Shown in pieces: positions 9,687 to 18,488 of a DNA stretch of 64,000 nt. A program made the position numbers and the translations under genes. Origin of the DNA: Pandoraea terrae (GTDB lineage Bacteria; Pseudomonadota; Gammaproteobacteria; Burkholderiales; Burkholderiaceae); contig NZ_CABPRZ010000002.1 in the NCBI RefSeq assembly GCF_902459695.1, positions 1 to 64,000 of the forward strand, given 5' to 3'. Each line of letters opens with the position of its first letter. Positions within the stretch are counted from its first letter, which is position 1. The notes beneath the pieces are model-generated. The model made no database searches, was not told the origin of the DNA, and saw only the letters and a list, made by a program, of their open reading frames with translations.

Positions 9687-11102
9687 ATGATGTTCAGGGC
9701 TATGCGACGCGTCCGCACGGTGGGGTGGACGCTCGCGGTTTCGATCGGATTTGCCGGCGGCATGTGCGCCGCGATGCCGGCCACGGCGCAGGAGGCCGGT
9801 GCGCAGGTGGGTGCCGACAGCGAGGCGGGTTCCGCCGAGCAGTTGAAAGCGCTGCGCGCCGAGGTCAATGACCGCCTGCGCCGCCTCGACGCCATGCAGC
9901 GCGACATGGCCAAGGAAGAGGCCGAATTTCGGGTGCTGCGCAACAAGCTCAACCGTGAGCTGCTCTCGACGCAACGCGGCGGGGCGGATCCGAACGCGCC
10001 CGGCGGCGCGTGGGCGGACGTCAGCAGCAATCCGATGCTGACCCAGCAAAACAATCCGGGCGAGGCGAACGGCCCGGGCGCCGGCAACGCCGCGACCGGC
10101 GATCAACAGCCGGCGCCGGTCGGACGTGCGCCCGAGCGTGAAACCCGTCCGCCCGAAGTCGCCCAGATCTTCGAGCAACCGGGCGTGCTGACGCCGAAAG
10201 GAACGTTCATCCTCGAACCCAGCTTCCAGTTCGGCTATTCGTCGAGCAATCGTGTCGCACTCGTCGGATACACGATCATCCCGGCACTGCTGATCGGCCT
10301 GATCGACGTCCGCGAAGTCAAGACAACGACCTACACCGAGACGATGACCGTGCGCTACGGGATTACCAACCGCATGGAAGTCGAGTTCCGGATCCCCTAC
10401 GTCTTCAGTTCGGGGCAAACCGTCAGCCGCGAGGTCCTGCAGGGCACCGCCGTGGACAACACGTTCGACACGCGCGGGCATGGATTGGGCGACATCGAAA
10501 TGACCGGGCGTTACCAAATCAACGACGGCTCCGGTGGATGGCCTTATTTCGTCGGCTGGTTACGCTTCAAATCGCGCACCGGCAAAGACCCGTTTGAAGT
10601 GGTGACGGATTGCGTGACACGATGCGTGAGCAACACCACGGGTACCGGTTTGCCATTGCAGTTGCCGACCGGTTCGGGTTTCTACGCGCTGCAACCGGGC
10701 TTTACCTGGTTGTTTCCGTCCGATCCGGCCGTATTCTTCGGTAATTTCAGTTATCTGCACAACTTTCAGCGCACCAACGTGAGTCGTACGGTACTCGCCG
10801 GTGGTCAGGAATTCCTGGGCACGATCCAACCTGGCGACATCTTCGGTTTCAATATCGGGATGGGCCTTGCGCTCAATGACCGGGCATCATTCTCCATCGG
10901 GTATGACCAAAGCATTGTCGGTGCGACGAAGCAGAATGGACAGACGATTCCGGGTTCGGTGCGCACGGTGCTCGGCTCCCTGATCGTCGGCTATTCGTAC
11001 CGGATCAACAAACGCTCGACGCTCAATGTCACGATCGGCGCCGGGCTCACCCGAGACACGCCGGATTTGTCGCTGACGTTCCGTTTGCCGATCAGTTTCT
11101 GA
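9687..11102 (+). CDS. Outer-membrane channel with periplasmic coiled coil (FapF-like)
   Basis: 471 aa. Signal peptide (residues 1-32, ending ATAQ), then a predicted coiled coil (about 45-95: EQLKALRAEVNDRLRRLDAM), a Pro/Asn-rich linker, and from about residue 155 alternating hydrophobic/aromatic strands typical of a beta-barrel, ending in RLPISF with a terminal Phe as in outer-membrane proteins. The coiled coil before a barrel is the layout of FapF, the trimeric channel that exports Fap subunits. The barrel also resembles the broad phenol-degradation-transporter family (PF13557), so an aromatic-uptake role cannot be excluded from sequence alone. Last gene of the cassette; GAAGGGAGA precedes the start. 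Confidence 0.78.
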   Translation: MMFRAMRRVRTVGWTLAVSIGFAGGMCAAMPATAQEAGAQVGADSEAGSAEQLKALRAEVNDRLRRLDAMQRDMAKEEAEFRVLRNKLNRELLSTQRGGADPNAPGGAWADVSSNPMLTQQNNPGEANGPGAGNAATGDQQPAPVGRAPERETRPPEVAQIFEQPGVLTPKGTFILEPSFQFGYSSSNRVALVGYTIIPALLIGLIDVREVKTTTYTETMTVRYGITNRMEVEFRIPYVFSSGQTVSREVLQGTAVDNTFDTRGHGLGDIEMTGRYQINDGSGGWPYFVGWLRFKSRTGKDPFEVVTDCVTRCVSNTTGTGLPLQLPTGSGFYALQPGFTWLFPSDPAVFFGNFSYLHNFQRTNVSRTVLAGGQEFLGTIQPGDIFGFNIGMGLALNDRASFSIGYDQSIVGATKQNGQTIPGSVRTVLGSLIVGYSYRINKRSTLNVTIGAGLTRDTPDLSLTFRLPISF

Positions 11103-11120
11103 GGGATCGGCGGGAGAGTT

Positions 11121-11159
11121 ATGAAGAACAATTATCAATTAAAAAACAATCATTTATGA
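11121..11159 (+). CDS. Possible 12-residue mini-ORF
   Basis: MKNNYQLKNNHL, preceded by GGGAGAG at 11112-11118. The stretch 11121-11180 is strikingly AT-rich for this genome. It could be a leader peptide or chance in a 3' region; no function is claimed. Confidence 0.15.
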   Translation: MKNNYQLKNNHL

Positions 11160-11316
11160 TGTAAATCTGAAGTTTTGCTTGATGTTTGATCCAATTGATC
11201 GAACCTTCTGCCGGATAGTGTGCCGAACCCTTGACGAGGCGTTCGCGCAATGCCCGGCTATGGTCTATGCTGGATAAAACGTGTCGGCCGACACGCTTAC
11301 CGCCGGGGGGTGCATT

Positions 11317-11613
11317 ATGCAAATCGAATTTCCTGACCACCGGCCCATGTTCAACGGCGAGGACCTGACCATCGAGTTCGCGGTCATCGTCAATGGCAAG
11401 TCTGTCGACTGCGCTGTGTCGGCCGAGGCGTTGGAGGATCATTTCGGCGCCTGTTCGGCCCGCGCAGACGATCTGCTGCATGCGTTCGAACATGGGCGCT
11501 CACACATTGAGGCGCTGACGAAGCGCTATCTCGCCATGGGCCTTGCCGGCCCTGTCCTGCTGCGTAGCGGACACTTCCGCTGGGTCAAGGAGTCGCTCTC
11601 GCGCCGCCCCTAA
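11317..11613 (+). CDS. DUF1488 family protein
   Basis: 98 aa, small cytoplasmic protein of the DUF1488 family common in Burkholderiales. MQIEFPDHRPMFNGEDLTIE at the start and SGHFRWVKES near the end fit the family. The start at 11317 follows a GGGGGG stretch (11305-11310). The molecular function is unknown. Stands alone, closed by a terminator at 11671. Confidence 0.75.
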   Translation: MQIEFPDHRPMFNGEDLTIEFAVIVNGKSVDCAVSAEALEDHFGACSARADDLLHAFEHGRSHIEALTKRYLAMGLAGPVLLRSGHFRWVKESLSRRP

Positions 11614-11670
11614 GCGCCGAAGCGCTCCCAAATCGCGGCCGCAACAGGCGGCCGCCGTCAGCAGACTTCC

Positions 11671-11700
11671 GACGCCGCACACAAAGTGCGGCGTCTTGTT
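11671..11700 (+). terminator. Intrinsic terminator after the DUF1488 gene
   Basis: Perfect 10-bp stem GACGCCGCAC/GTGCGGCGTC with a 5-nt ACAAA loop, followed by TTGTT. The clearest rho-independent terminator in the window. Confidence 0.8.
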
Positions 11701-11853
11701 GCGTTTCGCATGAATCGGCATGCGCCCGAAGCGCTGTCGCGGGATATCCCTGCAGCGAGAACGACGTCCGGAATCTACACTCCAAGCAGGTAAGGGGCAG
11801 GGGCGCGCGGGCAGCGCGGACACCCCCGGGAGCCCCGGTTCGGGGAGAGGCTC

Positions 11854-12045
11854 ATGTGTCCCAACGTTAGAGTGGTGTTCGCCGCGATTGCCGCGTTCGT
11901 CACGCTGGGCGGCCTGTTCGCCACGCTCCACGGCATGCTGTTCGATCTGGACGACGTCGTCCGTGCCGGCGTGACGGTGGTGATATGTGGCGTGACGTGC
12001 GTAGTCGTGATGCTCAATCGTTGGCCGCACGACAAGACTGGCTAG
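11854..12045 (+). CDS. Small two-helix membrane protein
   Basis: 63 aa with two hydrophobic segments: about residues 6-30 (VVFAAIAAFVTLGGLFATLH) and 38-54 (AGVTVVICGVTCVVVML), joined by an acidic turn DLDD, with a basic C-terminus. CGGGGAGAGG at 11841-11850 gives a good ribosome-binding site. Not recognised; likely an inner-membrane hairpin. A short stem GCCGCAC/GTGCGGC (12073-12091) follows the gene. Confidence 0.55.
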   Translation: MCPNVRVVFAAIAAFVTLGGLFATLHGMLFDLDDVVRAGVTVVICGVTCVVVMLNRWPHDKTG

Positions 12046-12180
12046 GGCCCAAGCGCCAATTGCCGGGAAACGGCCGCACGCAACGTGCGGCTGATGCGCC
12101 AGCGCTGATTCGATGCGCCGCCGCTTGGGGACTATGGGACAATAGCGCGCTTTCCGATCGCAGCCTTGTGCCGGCCCCTT

Positions 12181-13437
12181 ATGTCCGTCGTCCGAACTTC
12201 TCCTTCCGTCGCTGTCATCGGTGCCGGCCCTGCCGGGTTGATGGCGGCAGAAATGCTGGCGGAGGCCGGGTTTTCCGTCGATGTTTTCGATGCGATGCCG
12301 TCCGTCGGCCGGAAATTCCTCATGGCGGGCAAGGGCGGCATGAACCTGACGCATTCCGAACCGCGTGCGCCGTTCGTGTCCCGATACGGGGCGCGCGCTG
12401 GCGTCATCGGGCATTGGCTCGACGACTTCGGGCCCGATGCGTTGCGCGCCTGGGTGCACAGCCTGGGCATCGAGACATTTGTCGGCTCTTCCGGCCGCGT
12501 TTTCCCCCGGGACATGAAAGCTGCGCCGCTGTTGCGCGCATGGCTGGCACGCTTGCGTGCGAACGGAGTGCGACTCCACGTGCGGCATCGCTGGCTCGGC
12601 TGGCAAGCGTCGGATGCGCCGGGGCCCGCGTGCCTGCGGTTTGCCGCACCGGCGGGCGAACACCGCGTGTCGGCCGACGCGGTGGTGCTCGCGCTCGGCG
12701 GCGGCAGTTGGCCGCGCTTGGGCTCGGACGCCGCATGGGTGCCGTGGTTGGCGGCACGCGGCGTCGGCATCACGCCGCTCCAATCGAGCAACTGCGGCTT
12801 CGAGACAGACTGGAGCGCGCATTTTCGGGCCAGGTTTCCGGGGGAGCCGGTCAAGGCGGTTGCCATGGCGCTGCCGGATGACAATGGCAGCATCGAATTC
12901 CGCCAGGGCGAATTCGTGGTGAGCGAGGCAGGGATCGAGGGCAGTCTCGTCTACGCGCTTTCGGCGCGCATTCGCGAGCGCATCAATGCGGCGGGCGAAG
13001 CGACCATCTTGCTCGATCTGTTACCCGGCTGGACGCCCGAGCGTGTGACGACGGTGCTGATGCACCCGCGCGGTGCACGTTCGCTCTCGAGCCATCTGCA
13101 AAGCCGTTTGGGCATCACGGGGGTAAAGGCCGGACTGCTGCGTGAATGTCTGCCAAAGGCTTATTTCACGGACCTTGCGCAGCTGGCGCACAGTCTAAAG
13201 GCGCTGCCGCTGCGCCTGTTGCGTCCGCGCCCGATGGCCGAGACCATCAGTACGGCCGGCGGCGTGACGATCGAATCGCTCGACGAGGGTTTGATGGTGA
13301 CGAACCTGCCCGGCGTGTTCTGCGCTGGCGAGATGCTCGACTGGGAAGCGCCGACCGGCGGTTACCTGCTGACGGCGTGTTTTGCCAGCGGCCGGGCTGC
13401 GGCCCGGGGTGTCGCCGCGCATCTGGCGCGCGGCTGA
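12181..13437 (+). CDS. HI0933-like NAD(P)/FAD-dependent oxidoreductase
   Basis: 418 aa. N-terminal FAD-binding Rossmann motif VIGAGPAGLMAAEMLAEAG, then VGRKFLMAGKGGMNLTHSE, which is diagnostic of the HI0933/BaiN-like flavoprotein family (TIGR03862 group), and a C-terminal FAD segment FCAGEMLDWEAPTGGYLL. The reaction is not known for most members. The ATG at 12181 has no strong ribosome-binding site; a TTG at 12166 is an alternative. Tail to tail with the next, minus-strand gene. Confidence 0.88.
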   Translation: MSVVRTSPSVAVIGAGPAGLMAAEMLAEAGFSVDVFDAMPSVGRKFLMAGKGGMNLTHSEPRAPFVSRYGARAGVIGHWLDDFGPDALRAWVHSLGIETFVGSSGRVFPRDMKAAPLLRAWLARLRANGVRLHVRHRWLGWQASDAPGPACLRFAAPAGEHRVSADAVVLALGGGSWPRLGSDAAWVPWLAARGVGITPLQSSNCGFETDWSAHFRARFPGEPVKAVAMALPDDNGSIEFRQGEFVVSEAGIEGSLVYALSARIRERINAAGEATILLDLLPGWTPERVTTVLMHPRGARSLSSHLQSRLGITGVKAGLLRECLPKAYFTDLAQLAHSLKALPLRLLRPRPMAETISTAGGVTIESLDEGLMVTNLPGVFCAGEMLDWEAPTGGYLLTACFASGRAAARGVAAHLARG

Positions 13438-13501
13438 CGAGCGCCAGGCATGCCGGTGCTACGCGGTGTTGCCATGGGCGCCCCGCGCAGCGTTTCGCCA
13501 A

Positions 13502-14656
13502 TCAACGCGCGCCGAGGCGCCAGAGCGACGTGACTTCGGCGCGGCGTGCCGTGTGCAACGGGTCGGTGGCATCGCCCGCCTTGGGGTGATGCGGGCGCGT
13601 ATCGTGGCGTGCCAGCACTTTCAGGCCGGCGGCGTGAATCCACGCGAGCAGGTCGTCGCGGCGGCGCAGGCCGAGGTGTTCCGCGAAATCCGACAGCACC
13701 AGCCAGCCTTCGCCGCCCGGGCTCAAATGGTCGGCAAGGCCATTCAGGAAGCCCTTGAGCATGCGGCTGTCCGGATCGTAGATGGCATGTTCGATCGGTG
13801 CATTGGCGCGTGCGGGCACCCAAGGCGGGTTGCAGACGACCAGCGGCGCGCGCCCTTCCGGAAACAGGTCGGCATCGACGATCTCGACTTTGCCGCGCAG
13901 TCCGAGCCGGTCGATATTCTCATGGGCGCAGGCGAGGGCGCGCGGATCCTGGTCCGTGCCGATGACACGTTGCACACCGCGTTTGGCAAGCACCGCCGCG
14001 ATCACCCCCGTGCCGGTGCCGACGTCAAACGCGAGCGCGGTGTCGGGCAGCGGCGCTTGCGCGATCAAATCGAGGTACTCGCCTCGCACGGGCGAGAACA
14101 CGCCGTACCACGGGTGAATCGTCGAATCGAGCGCGGGAATCATGACGCCCTTCTTGCGCCACTCGTGCGCACCAATCAGGCCCAGCACTTCGCGCAAGGA
14201 GACGACGGAGGCTTCGTCCGTCGCGGGGCCGTAGGCCTCACGGCAGGCTTCGGCGACATCCGGTGCGCGGCGCAGCGGAATCACATAGCCGGCATCGAGC
14301 GGCAGCAGCAGCATGCCGAGCGTGCGGGCACGCTGTGCTTGCGCCATTCGGTGCTTGTGAAAGGCATCGGCCGGCGTGGCAGGCGCGGCGCTGGCGGCCG
14401 CCGGCTTCTTGCGCGGTCGATGGGGCGGACGGTCGATGCGGCGCGCCATGGCTTGCAGCAGTTGACGCGCGTTCTGGTAGTCGCCGCGGTAAAGCAGCGC
14501 GGTGCCGCCGCAGGCGAGATGGTAGGCGTCGTCGGCCGTCACGGTGTCGTCGACAACCTCGACCCGTTTCGGCGGCAGGACGCCGGCTTCCGAGCGCCAC
14601 ACGGCCGAGGTGTGGCGGCCTTCCTCTTCCCAGGACAGCATTTGCGGGCCGGTCAT
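13502..14656 (-). CDS. Class I SAM-dependent methyltransferase (N-methylase-like)
   Basis: 384 aa from the ATG at 14656, which is preceded on its strand by GAGGTGA. The SAM-binding motif is FDVGTGTGVIAAVLAKRG and the catalytic NPPW motif appears as VVCNPPWVP, as in methyltransferases that modify glutamine or adenine side-chain nitrogen (HemK/small-methyltransferase superfamily). The N-terminal 150 residues are a separate domain of unknown role with a basic stretch near residues 75-95. The frame is open further upstream to about 14860, but without a better start. The substrate is not predictable. Confidence 0.85.
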   Translation of the reverse strand: MTGPQMLSWEEEGRHTSAVWRSEAGVLPPKRVEVVDDTVTADDAYHLACGGTALLYRGDYQNARQLLQAMARRIDRPPHRPRKKPAAASAAPATPADAFHKHRMAQAQRARTLGMLLLPLDAGYVIPLRRAPDVAEACREAYGPATDEASVVSLREVLGLIGAHEWRKKGVMIPALDSTIHPWYGVFSPVRGEYLDLIAQAPLPDTALAFDVGTGTGVIAAVLAKRGVQRVIGTDQDPRALACAHENIDRLGLRGKVEIVDADLFPEGRAPLVVCNPPWVPARANAPIEHAIYDPDSRMLKGFLNGLADHLSPGGEGWLVLSDFAEHLGLRRRDDLLAWIHAAGLKVLARHDTRPHHPKAGDATDPLHTARRAEVTSLWRLGAR

Positions 14657-14935
14657 GCGTTCACCTCGCAGAGGATCGATGCACGTGCACAGGCGGCGTG
14701 CGGGGTCGTGGGGATACAGCGGGTCGAGACAGACGGCATGAATGAATTTCGGGTAGATCACCTGGCGGCGATGGGTGACGGGCGGCCCCGCATGCCGGCG
14801 TTCGGCAGCGTTTGCGGGCGTGCAGGCCGTATTATGCCCGTGTTGCGGCGAACCGGGCATCGCATGCGCCGGCCGTCTCCGCGTGGCGCGTCAGGCGGGA
14901 GGGGGCGGGAGGGGTGCGGGAGCCTGGCAGTGACG

Positions 14936-15646
14936 TTATCCGGGCAATTCGGGCAGTGCCGGCATTTCACCCTGTCCGCGAATCCAGGCATACGGGGTAA
15001 GGGCCGCCATTTCACGATCGCCGCGGCTGTCGCCGTAGACATAAAGGACCTCCGGCGCGTGCGCCCCCCACCAAGCCCGGAGCCGTCGAACTTTTTCGGG
15101 GCCCCAGCAATTCGGCGATGCGAGACGCCCGTTGAAGTGCCGCACGTCACTGCCGTTGAGGCCACTGTCGTTATCCGCGTAAGCGAGCTCGGTGGCAAGA
15201 ACGGCGTCAAAGCCTGCGCTGCGGGCCCAGATCTCGAGATAGAGCGATGGGGAGGCGGACACCAGCACAAGGCGGTGTCCGAGTGCGCGATGGCGATCGA
15301 TCCGGGCAAGCATTTCCGGGCGCACCAATGCGGGCAGGCCTTCAGCGACAAACCGCTGTGCCGCTTCGACCAGCGCCGCGCGCGGCCAGCCGCCGACCGT
15401 GGCGCGCAACAGGCGCGCCTTGGCCGGGCCCCGCCCGATCAGCCGCAAGCCGCAGGCGGCAAGCCACGGCAGGCTGGTCAGGATGCCGGCGGCATAATGC
15501 GCCCATCCGACCGTTTGCTTGAGGAATGCCTGAAGGCTGTCCGTCGTGGTGATGGTGCCGTCGAAATCGAAGGCGGCGACGGTGCGCAGCGAGGCTTGCG
15601 GGGTGCCGGGGTATGCACCGGCGCTTACGGAGGTGTCAGGAGTCAA
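14936..15646 (-). CDS. HAD-IB family phosphatase
   Basis: 236 aa. HAD motifs in order: AAFDFDGTITTTDS (motif I, near residues 24-37), LVSASPS (motif II) and YGDSRGDREM (motif III/IV). The family includes phosphoserine phosphatases and small-metabolite or lipid phosphatases; the cap insert resembles the SerB-like IB group. The gene lies 280 bp upstream (in its reading direction) of the methyltransferase, so they may be co-transcribed. The substrate is not clear. Confidence 0.85.
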   Translation of the reverse strand: MTPDTSVSAGAYPGTPQASLRTVAAFDFDGTITTTDSLQAFLKQTVGWAHYAAGILTSLPWLAACGLRLIGRGPAKARLLRATVGGWPRAALVEAAQRFVAEGLPALVRPEMLARIDRHRALGHRLVLVSASPSLYLEIWARSAGFDAVLATELAYADNDSGLNGSDVRHFNGRLASPNCWGPEKVRRLRAWWGAHAPEVLYVYGDSRGDREMAALTPYAWIRGQGEMPALPELPG

Positions 15647-15648
15647 CT

Positions 15649-15921
15649 TCAGGCGGCAGCTTGTCGTGATGATGGCGTTTGTGCGGGTGAACGCGCCTCG
15701 GCATACGCCACGAGCCTTGCCCAGCGCTGCAGCGCATGCTGGACGGCCTCTTCGGCCTGACGATCCACATAATTCGGCAGCAGGTCCAGGCCGACTGCCG
15801 TGCGCAATCTATCGACATCCGATGGATTGTGGACGTGCTTGTCCGGATCGGGGGCAATCGCCGACGACGAGGACGGCGCAACCAACGGCGTAACGACGGG
15901 GTGGGTAGCCATGGCGGCCAT
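15649..15921 (-). CDS. BcsR-like small protein
   Basis: 90 aa. The middle part, from DVDRLRTAVGL to HALQRWARLVAYAE, follows the pattern of E. coli BcsR (hydrophobic spacing, a Tyr-x-Asp, then A-x(3)-AL[KQ]RW-x-x-L-x-x-[YF]A), a small partner of BcsQ needed for cellulose synthase assembly. Here the gene is read divergently from bcsB rather than upstream of bcsQ, and has 45 extra N-terminal residues rich in Pro and Ser. The ATG at 15912 is an alternative start; neither has a strong ribosome-binding site. Assignment by pattern, not by search. Confidence 0.55.
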   Translation of the reverse strand: MAAMATHPVVTPLVAPSSSSAIAPDPDKHVHNPSDVDRLRTAVGLDLLPNYVDRQAEEAVQHALQRWARLVAYAEARSPAQTPSSRQAAA

Positions 15922-16163
15922 TTTACCCGGCCGTCGTCTGAAGTCCAGCGCCGGATTTGCCTGAAACAGGCGCGCATGTGTCGAATACGCCGCATATACG
16001 CTTGGCGGTGGTTGCTGCAACGCGACTTGCAGGCTACGATGACGGCGAGATGACGCGTCGCAGGGAGGCGGCGGTCGAGCAGCACGCGATACGCGGGCCG
16101 CAGGGGCTCGTGAGATGATGGGTCGTACCTGCCACCGCAACAACAACAAATGAGGCATCGTTA

Positions 16164-18488
16164 ATGCGGCTTGGAGAGTCCTGGAAACTGCGAGCAGCGT
16201 GCCTGCTCAGCTTCGCGGTCGCAACAGGAGGCACGGTCGCGTTGGCCGAGATGGCGAACGCTGCGCCGAATACCGCCGCCAAACCGGCGTCTGCCACGGT
16301 GCCGGCCGTCCCGGGTGCTACGGAAAGTGCGTCCTCCCCACTCATCGCGCCGAGCGCGGGCCCCACGGAAACCACCGTTACCCTGGCGCAGCTGGGGCAG
16401 GTCAATGGACTCAGGCTGCGGGGCACCGAAGGCAGCGTCGACGTCAATTTCGGTGTTCGACTCGACCGCGGCGTGACATCGGCGGTGCTGCGCCTGCGCT
16501 ATGGCTATTCGCCGGCGCTGTTGCCGCAGATGTCGCAGCTCAAGGTGTATCTGAACGAAGAGTTGGTCGCGACGCTGCCATACGACAAGGACAACGCCGG
16601 CAAGAACCTGATGCGCGAGATCCCGCTCGATCCGCGCTTGTTGTCCGGCTTCAATCGCCTGCGGCTGGTCTTTCTCGGCCACTACACGATGGAGTGCGAG
16701 GATCCGATGCATTCCGCGTTGTGGACCGACATCAGCCCGGCGACGGAGATCGTGATTGGTTCGCAGCCGTTGGCCTTGGACAACGATCTCGCGATTTTGC
16801 CGGCACCGTTTTTCGATCGCCATGACAATCGTCCGTTGCAGGTGCCGTTTGTCTTCGGCGCCTTGCCGTCGCAGGCGATTACCCACGCGGCGGGCGTCGT
16901 CGCTACCTGGCTGGGGGCGCTCGGCGACTACCGCAACGCGCGTTTCCCGGTCGCCATCGGCACGCTGCCGGCGCGTCACGCCATCGTCTTCGCCACGAAC
17001 GACACGCGTGTGGCCGGTCTCGATCTGGTGCCGGTTGACGCGCCAACGCTGTCGATGATCTCGCATCCGGGCGATCCGTCGGTCAAGCTGCTCGTGGTTC
17101 AGGGGCGCGACGCCAAGGATCTGGAAACCGCGGCATTGGCGCTCGTCTCCGGGCGTGCCGCGTTGAGCGGTGCATCGGCGAAAATCACGTCGATGCAACC
17201 GTTGCCGCGCCGTCCGGCCTACGACGCGCCGCGCTGGATCCGCACGGACCGTCCGGTAAAGATCGGCGAGTTGGTCAACGACCCGGCCGAACTGCAAGTG
17301 CAAGGCTATTCGCCGTGGCCGATTCGCGTGAGGCTCAATCTGCCCGCCGATTTGCTGACGTGGCAGAACACCGGCATCCCGCTCGACCTCAGGTATCGCT
17401 ATACGCCGCCGGTCAAGCCCGACGAATCGTCGATGGCCATTGAGGTGAACGACCAGTTTGTACGCGCCTACCGTCTGAAAGCGTCGGGCAGCAGCACCGA
17501 CAAGAGCCATATGGTTGTCGAGTTGCTTAACGATGGCACGTTCGCCGACCAGCAAGCCTTGTTGATCCCCGCCTTCCAGGTGGCCGCGCGCAATTTCCTG
17601 TCGTTCCAGTTCGCGATGGCACCGCACAAGGAAAACATGTGCTCGCAACCGGTCGGGAGTTCGGCGCGCGCCGCGATCGACGCCGATTCGACGGTCGACT
17701 TCAGTACGCTGCCGCATTACGCACAGATGCCGAATCTCGGGTTTTTCGCCAATAGCGGCTTTCCGTTCACGAAGTACTCCGATCTGGCTGAAACGACGGT
17801 GGTCATGTCGAAGGCGCCCGACAAGGCGGAGCTGGAGACCTTGTTCGCGATGCTCGGCCAGATGGGCAAGTCGACCGGCGTGTATGCGAACCGATTTGAA
17901 CTCGCGGATGCGAGCCAGACGGACCGCATGAAGGATCGCGACGTGCTGATGATCGGCGGACGCGATGTTGGCAATCTGCTGGCGAAATGGGGCAAGAGCC
18001 TGCCGTTGTTGATCGACCAATCGCGGCGCGTGATGTCGAGCGTGCCGCAACCCGTGCAGCGCGAGCGCGGGTTGGGCATTGCGCAGGCGGCCGAGCTCGA
18101 CGGTCCGGTCCGGCTCGACGCGCAAACCGACGGACCATTGGCGGCATTGATCGGATTCGAGTCGCCGCTTGCGCCGCGCCGTTCCGTGATTGCCCTGAGC
18201 GCCACCGGCCCCGAGGTGCTGCAGCGCGTGGTCGATGCCGTCGAAGACGACGTCCAGCGCGGCAACATTCACGGCGATTTGGCCATCATGAGTGCCGGAC
18301 GCACGGAAGCGTTTCGGCTTGGCGACACGTATTACGTCGGCGACGTGAGTCTCTGGACGCGTGCGCGCTTCCATTTGTCACAGCATCCGGTGCTGGTTGC
18401 GCTCGCGGCCTTGCTTGCGGCCTTTGTGATCGCAATCAAATGCTTCGGCTGGCTGCAGCGCCGTGCCGCCCGTCGACTGGAGCAGTAA
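16164..18488 (+). CDS. bcsB: Cellulose synthase regulatory/periplasmic subunit BcsB
   Basis: 774 aa, the usual BcsB length. N-terminal signal/TM (about residues 8-30), a large periplasmic region of alternating carbohydrate-binding-like and flavodoxin-like modules, and one C-terminal TM helix (ALAALLAAFVIAIKCFGW, near residue 755) followed by a basic tail, which anchors it to BcsA. ECEDPMHSALWTDIS near residue 175 is a conserved BcsB segment. BcsB guides the nascent glucan across the periplasm. It is the first gene of the bcs operon here, 242 bp from the divergent BcsR-like gene; bcsZ begins on the next base after its stop. Confidence 0.93.
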   Translation: MRLGESWKLRAACLLSFAVATGGTVALAEMANAAPNTAAKPASATVPAVPGATESASSPLIAPSAGPTETTVTLAQLGQVNGLRLRGTEGSVDVNFGVRLDRGVTSAVLRLRYGYSPALLPQMSQLKVYLNEELVATLPYDKDNAGKNLMREIPLDPRLLSGFNRLRLVFLGHYTMECEDPMHSALWTDISPATEIVIGSQPLALDNDLAILPAPFFDRHDNRPLQVPFVFGALPSQAITHAAGVVATWLGALGDYRNARFPVAIGTLPARHAIVFATNDTRVAGLDLVPVDAPTLSMISHPGDPSVKLLVVQGRDAKDLETAALALVSGRAALSGASAKITSMQPLPRRPAYDAPRWIRTDRPVKIGELVNDPAELQVQGYSPWPIRVRLNLPADLLTWQNTGIPLDLRYRYTPPVKPDESSMAIEVNDQFVRAYRLKASGSSTDKSHMVVELLNDGTFADQQALLIPAFQVAARNFLSFQFAMAPHKENMCSQPVGSSARAAIDADSTVDFSTLPHYAQMPNLGFFANSGFPFTKYSDLAETTVVMSKAPDKAELETLFAMLGQMGKSTGVYANRFELADASQTDRMKDRDVLMIGGRDVGNLLAKWGKSLPLLIDQSRRVMSSVPQPVQRERGLGIAQAAELDGPVRLDAQTDGPLAALIGFESPLAPRRSVIALSATGPEVLQRVVDAVEDDVQRGNIHGDLAIMSAGRTEAFRLGDTYYVGDVSLWTRARFHLSQHPVLVALAALLAAFVIAIKCFGWLQRRAARRLEQ

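Noticed and set aside
13382-15760. 792-codon open frame on the plus strand
   Set aside because: It lies antisense to the methyltransferase and HAD phosphatase genes, is Arg/Ala-rich and shows no domain. A by-product of high GC at third positions.
16161-18374. 737-codon open frame on the minus strand
   Set aside because: Antisense to bcsB; rich in Arg, His and Gln, with no recognisable domain.
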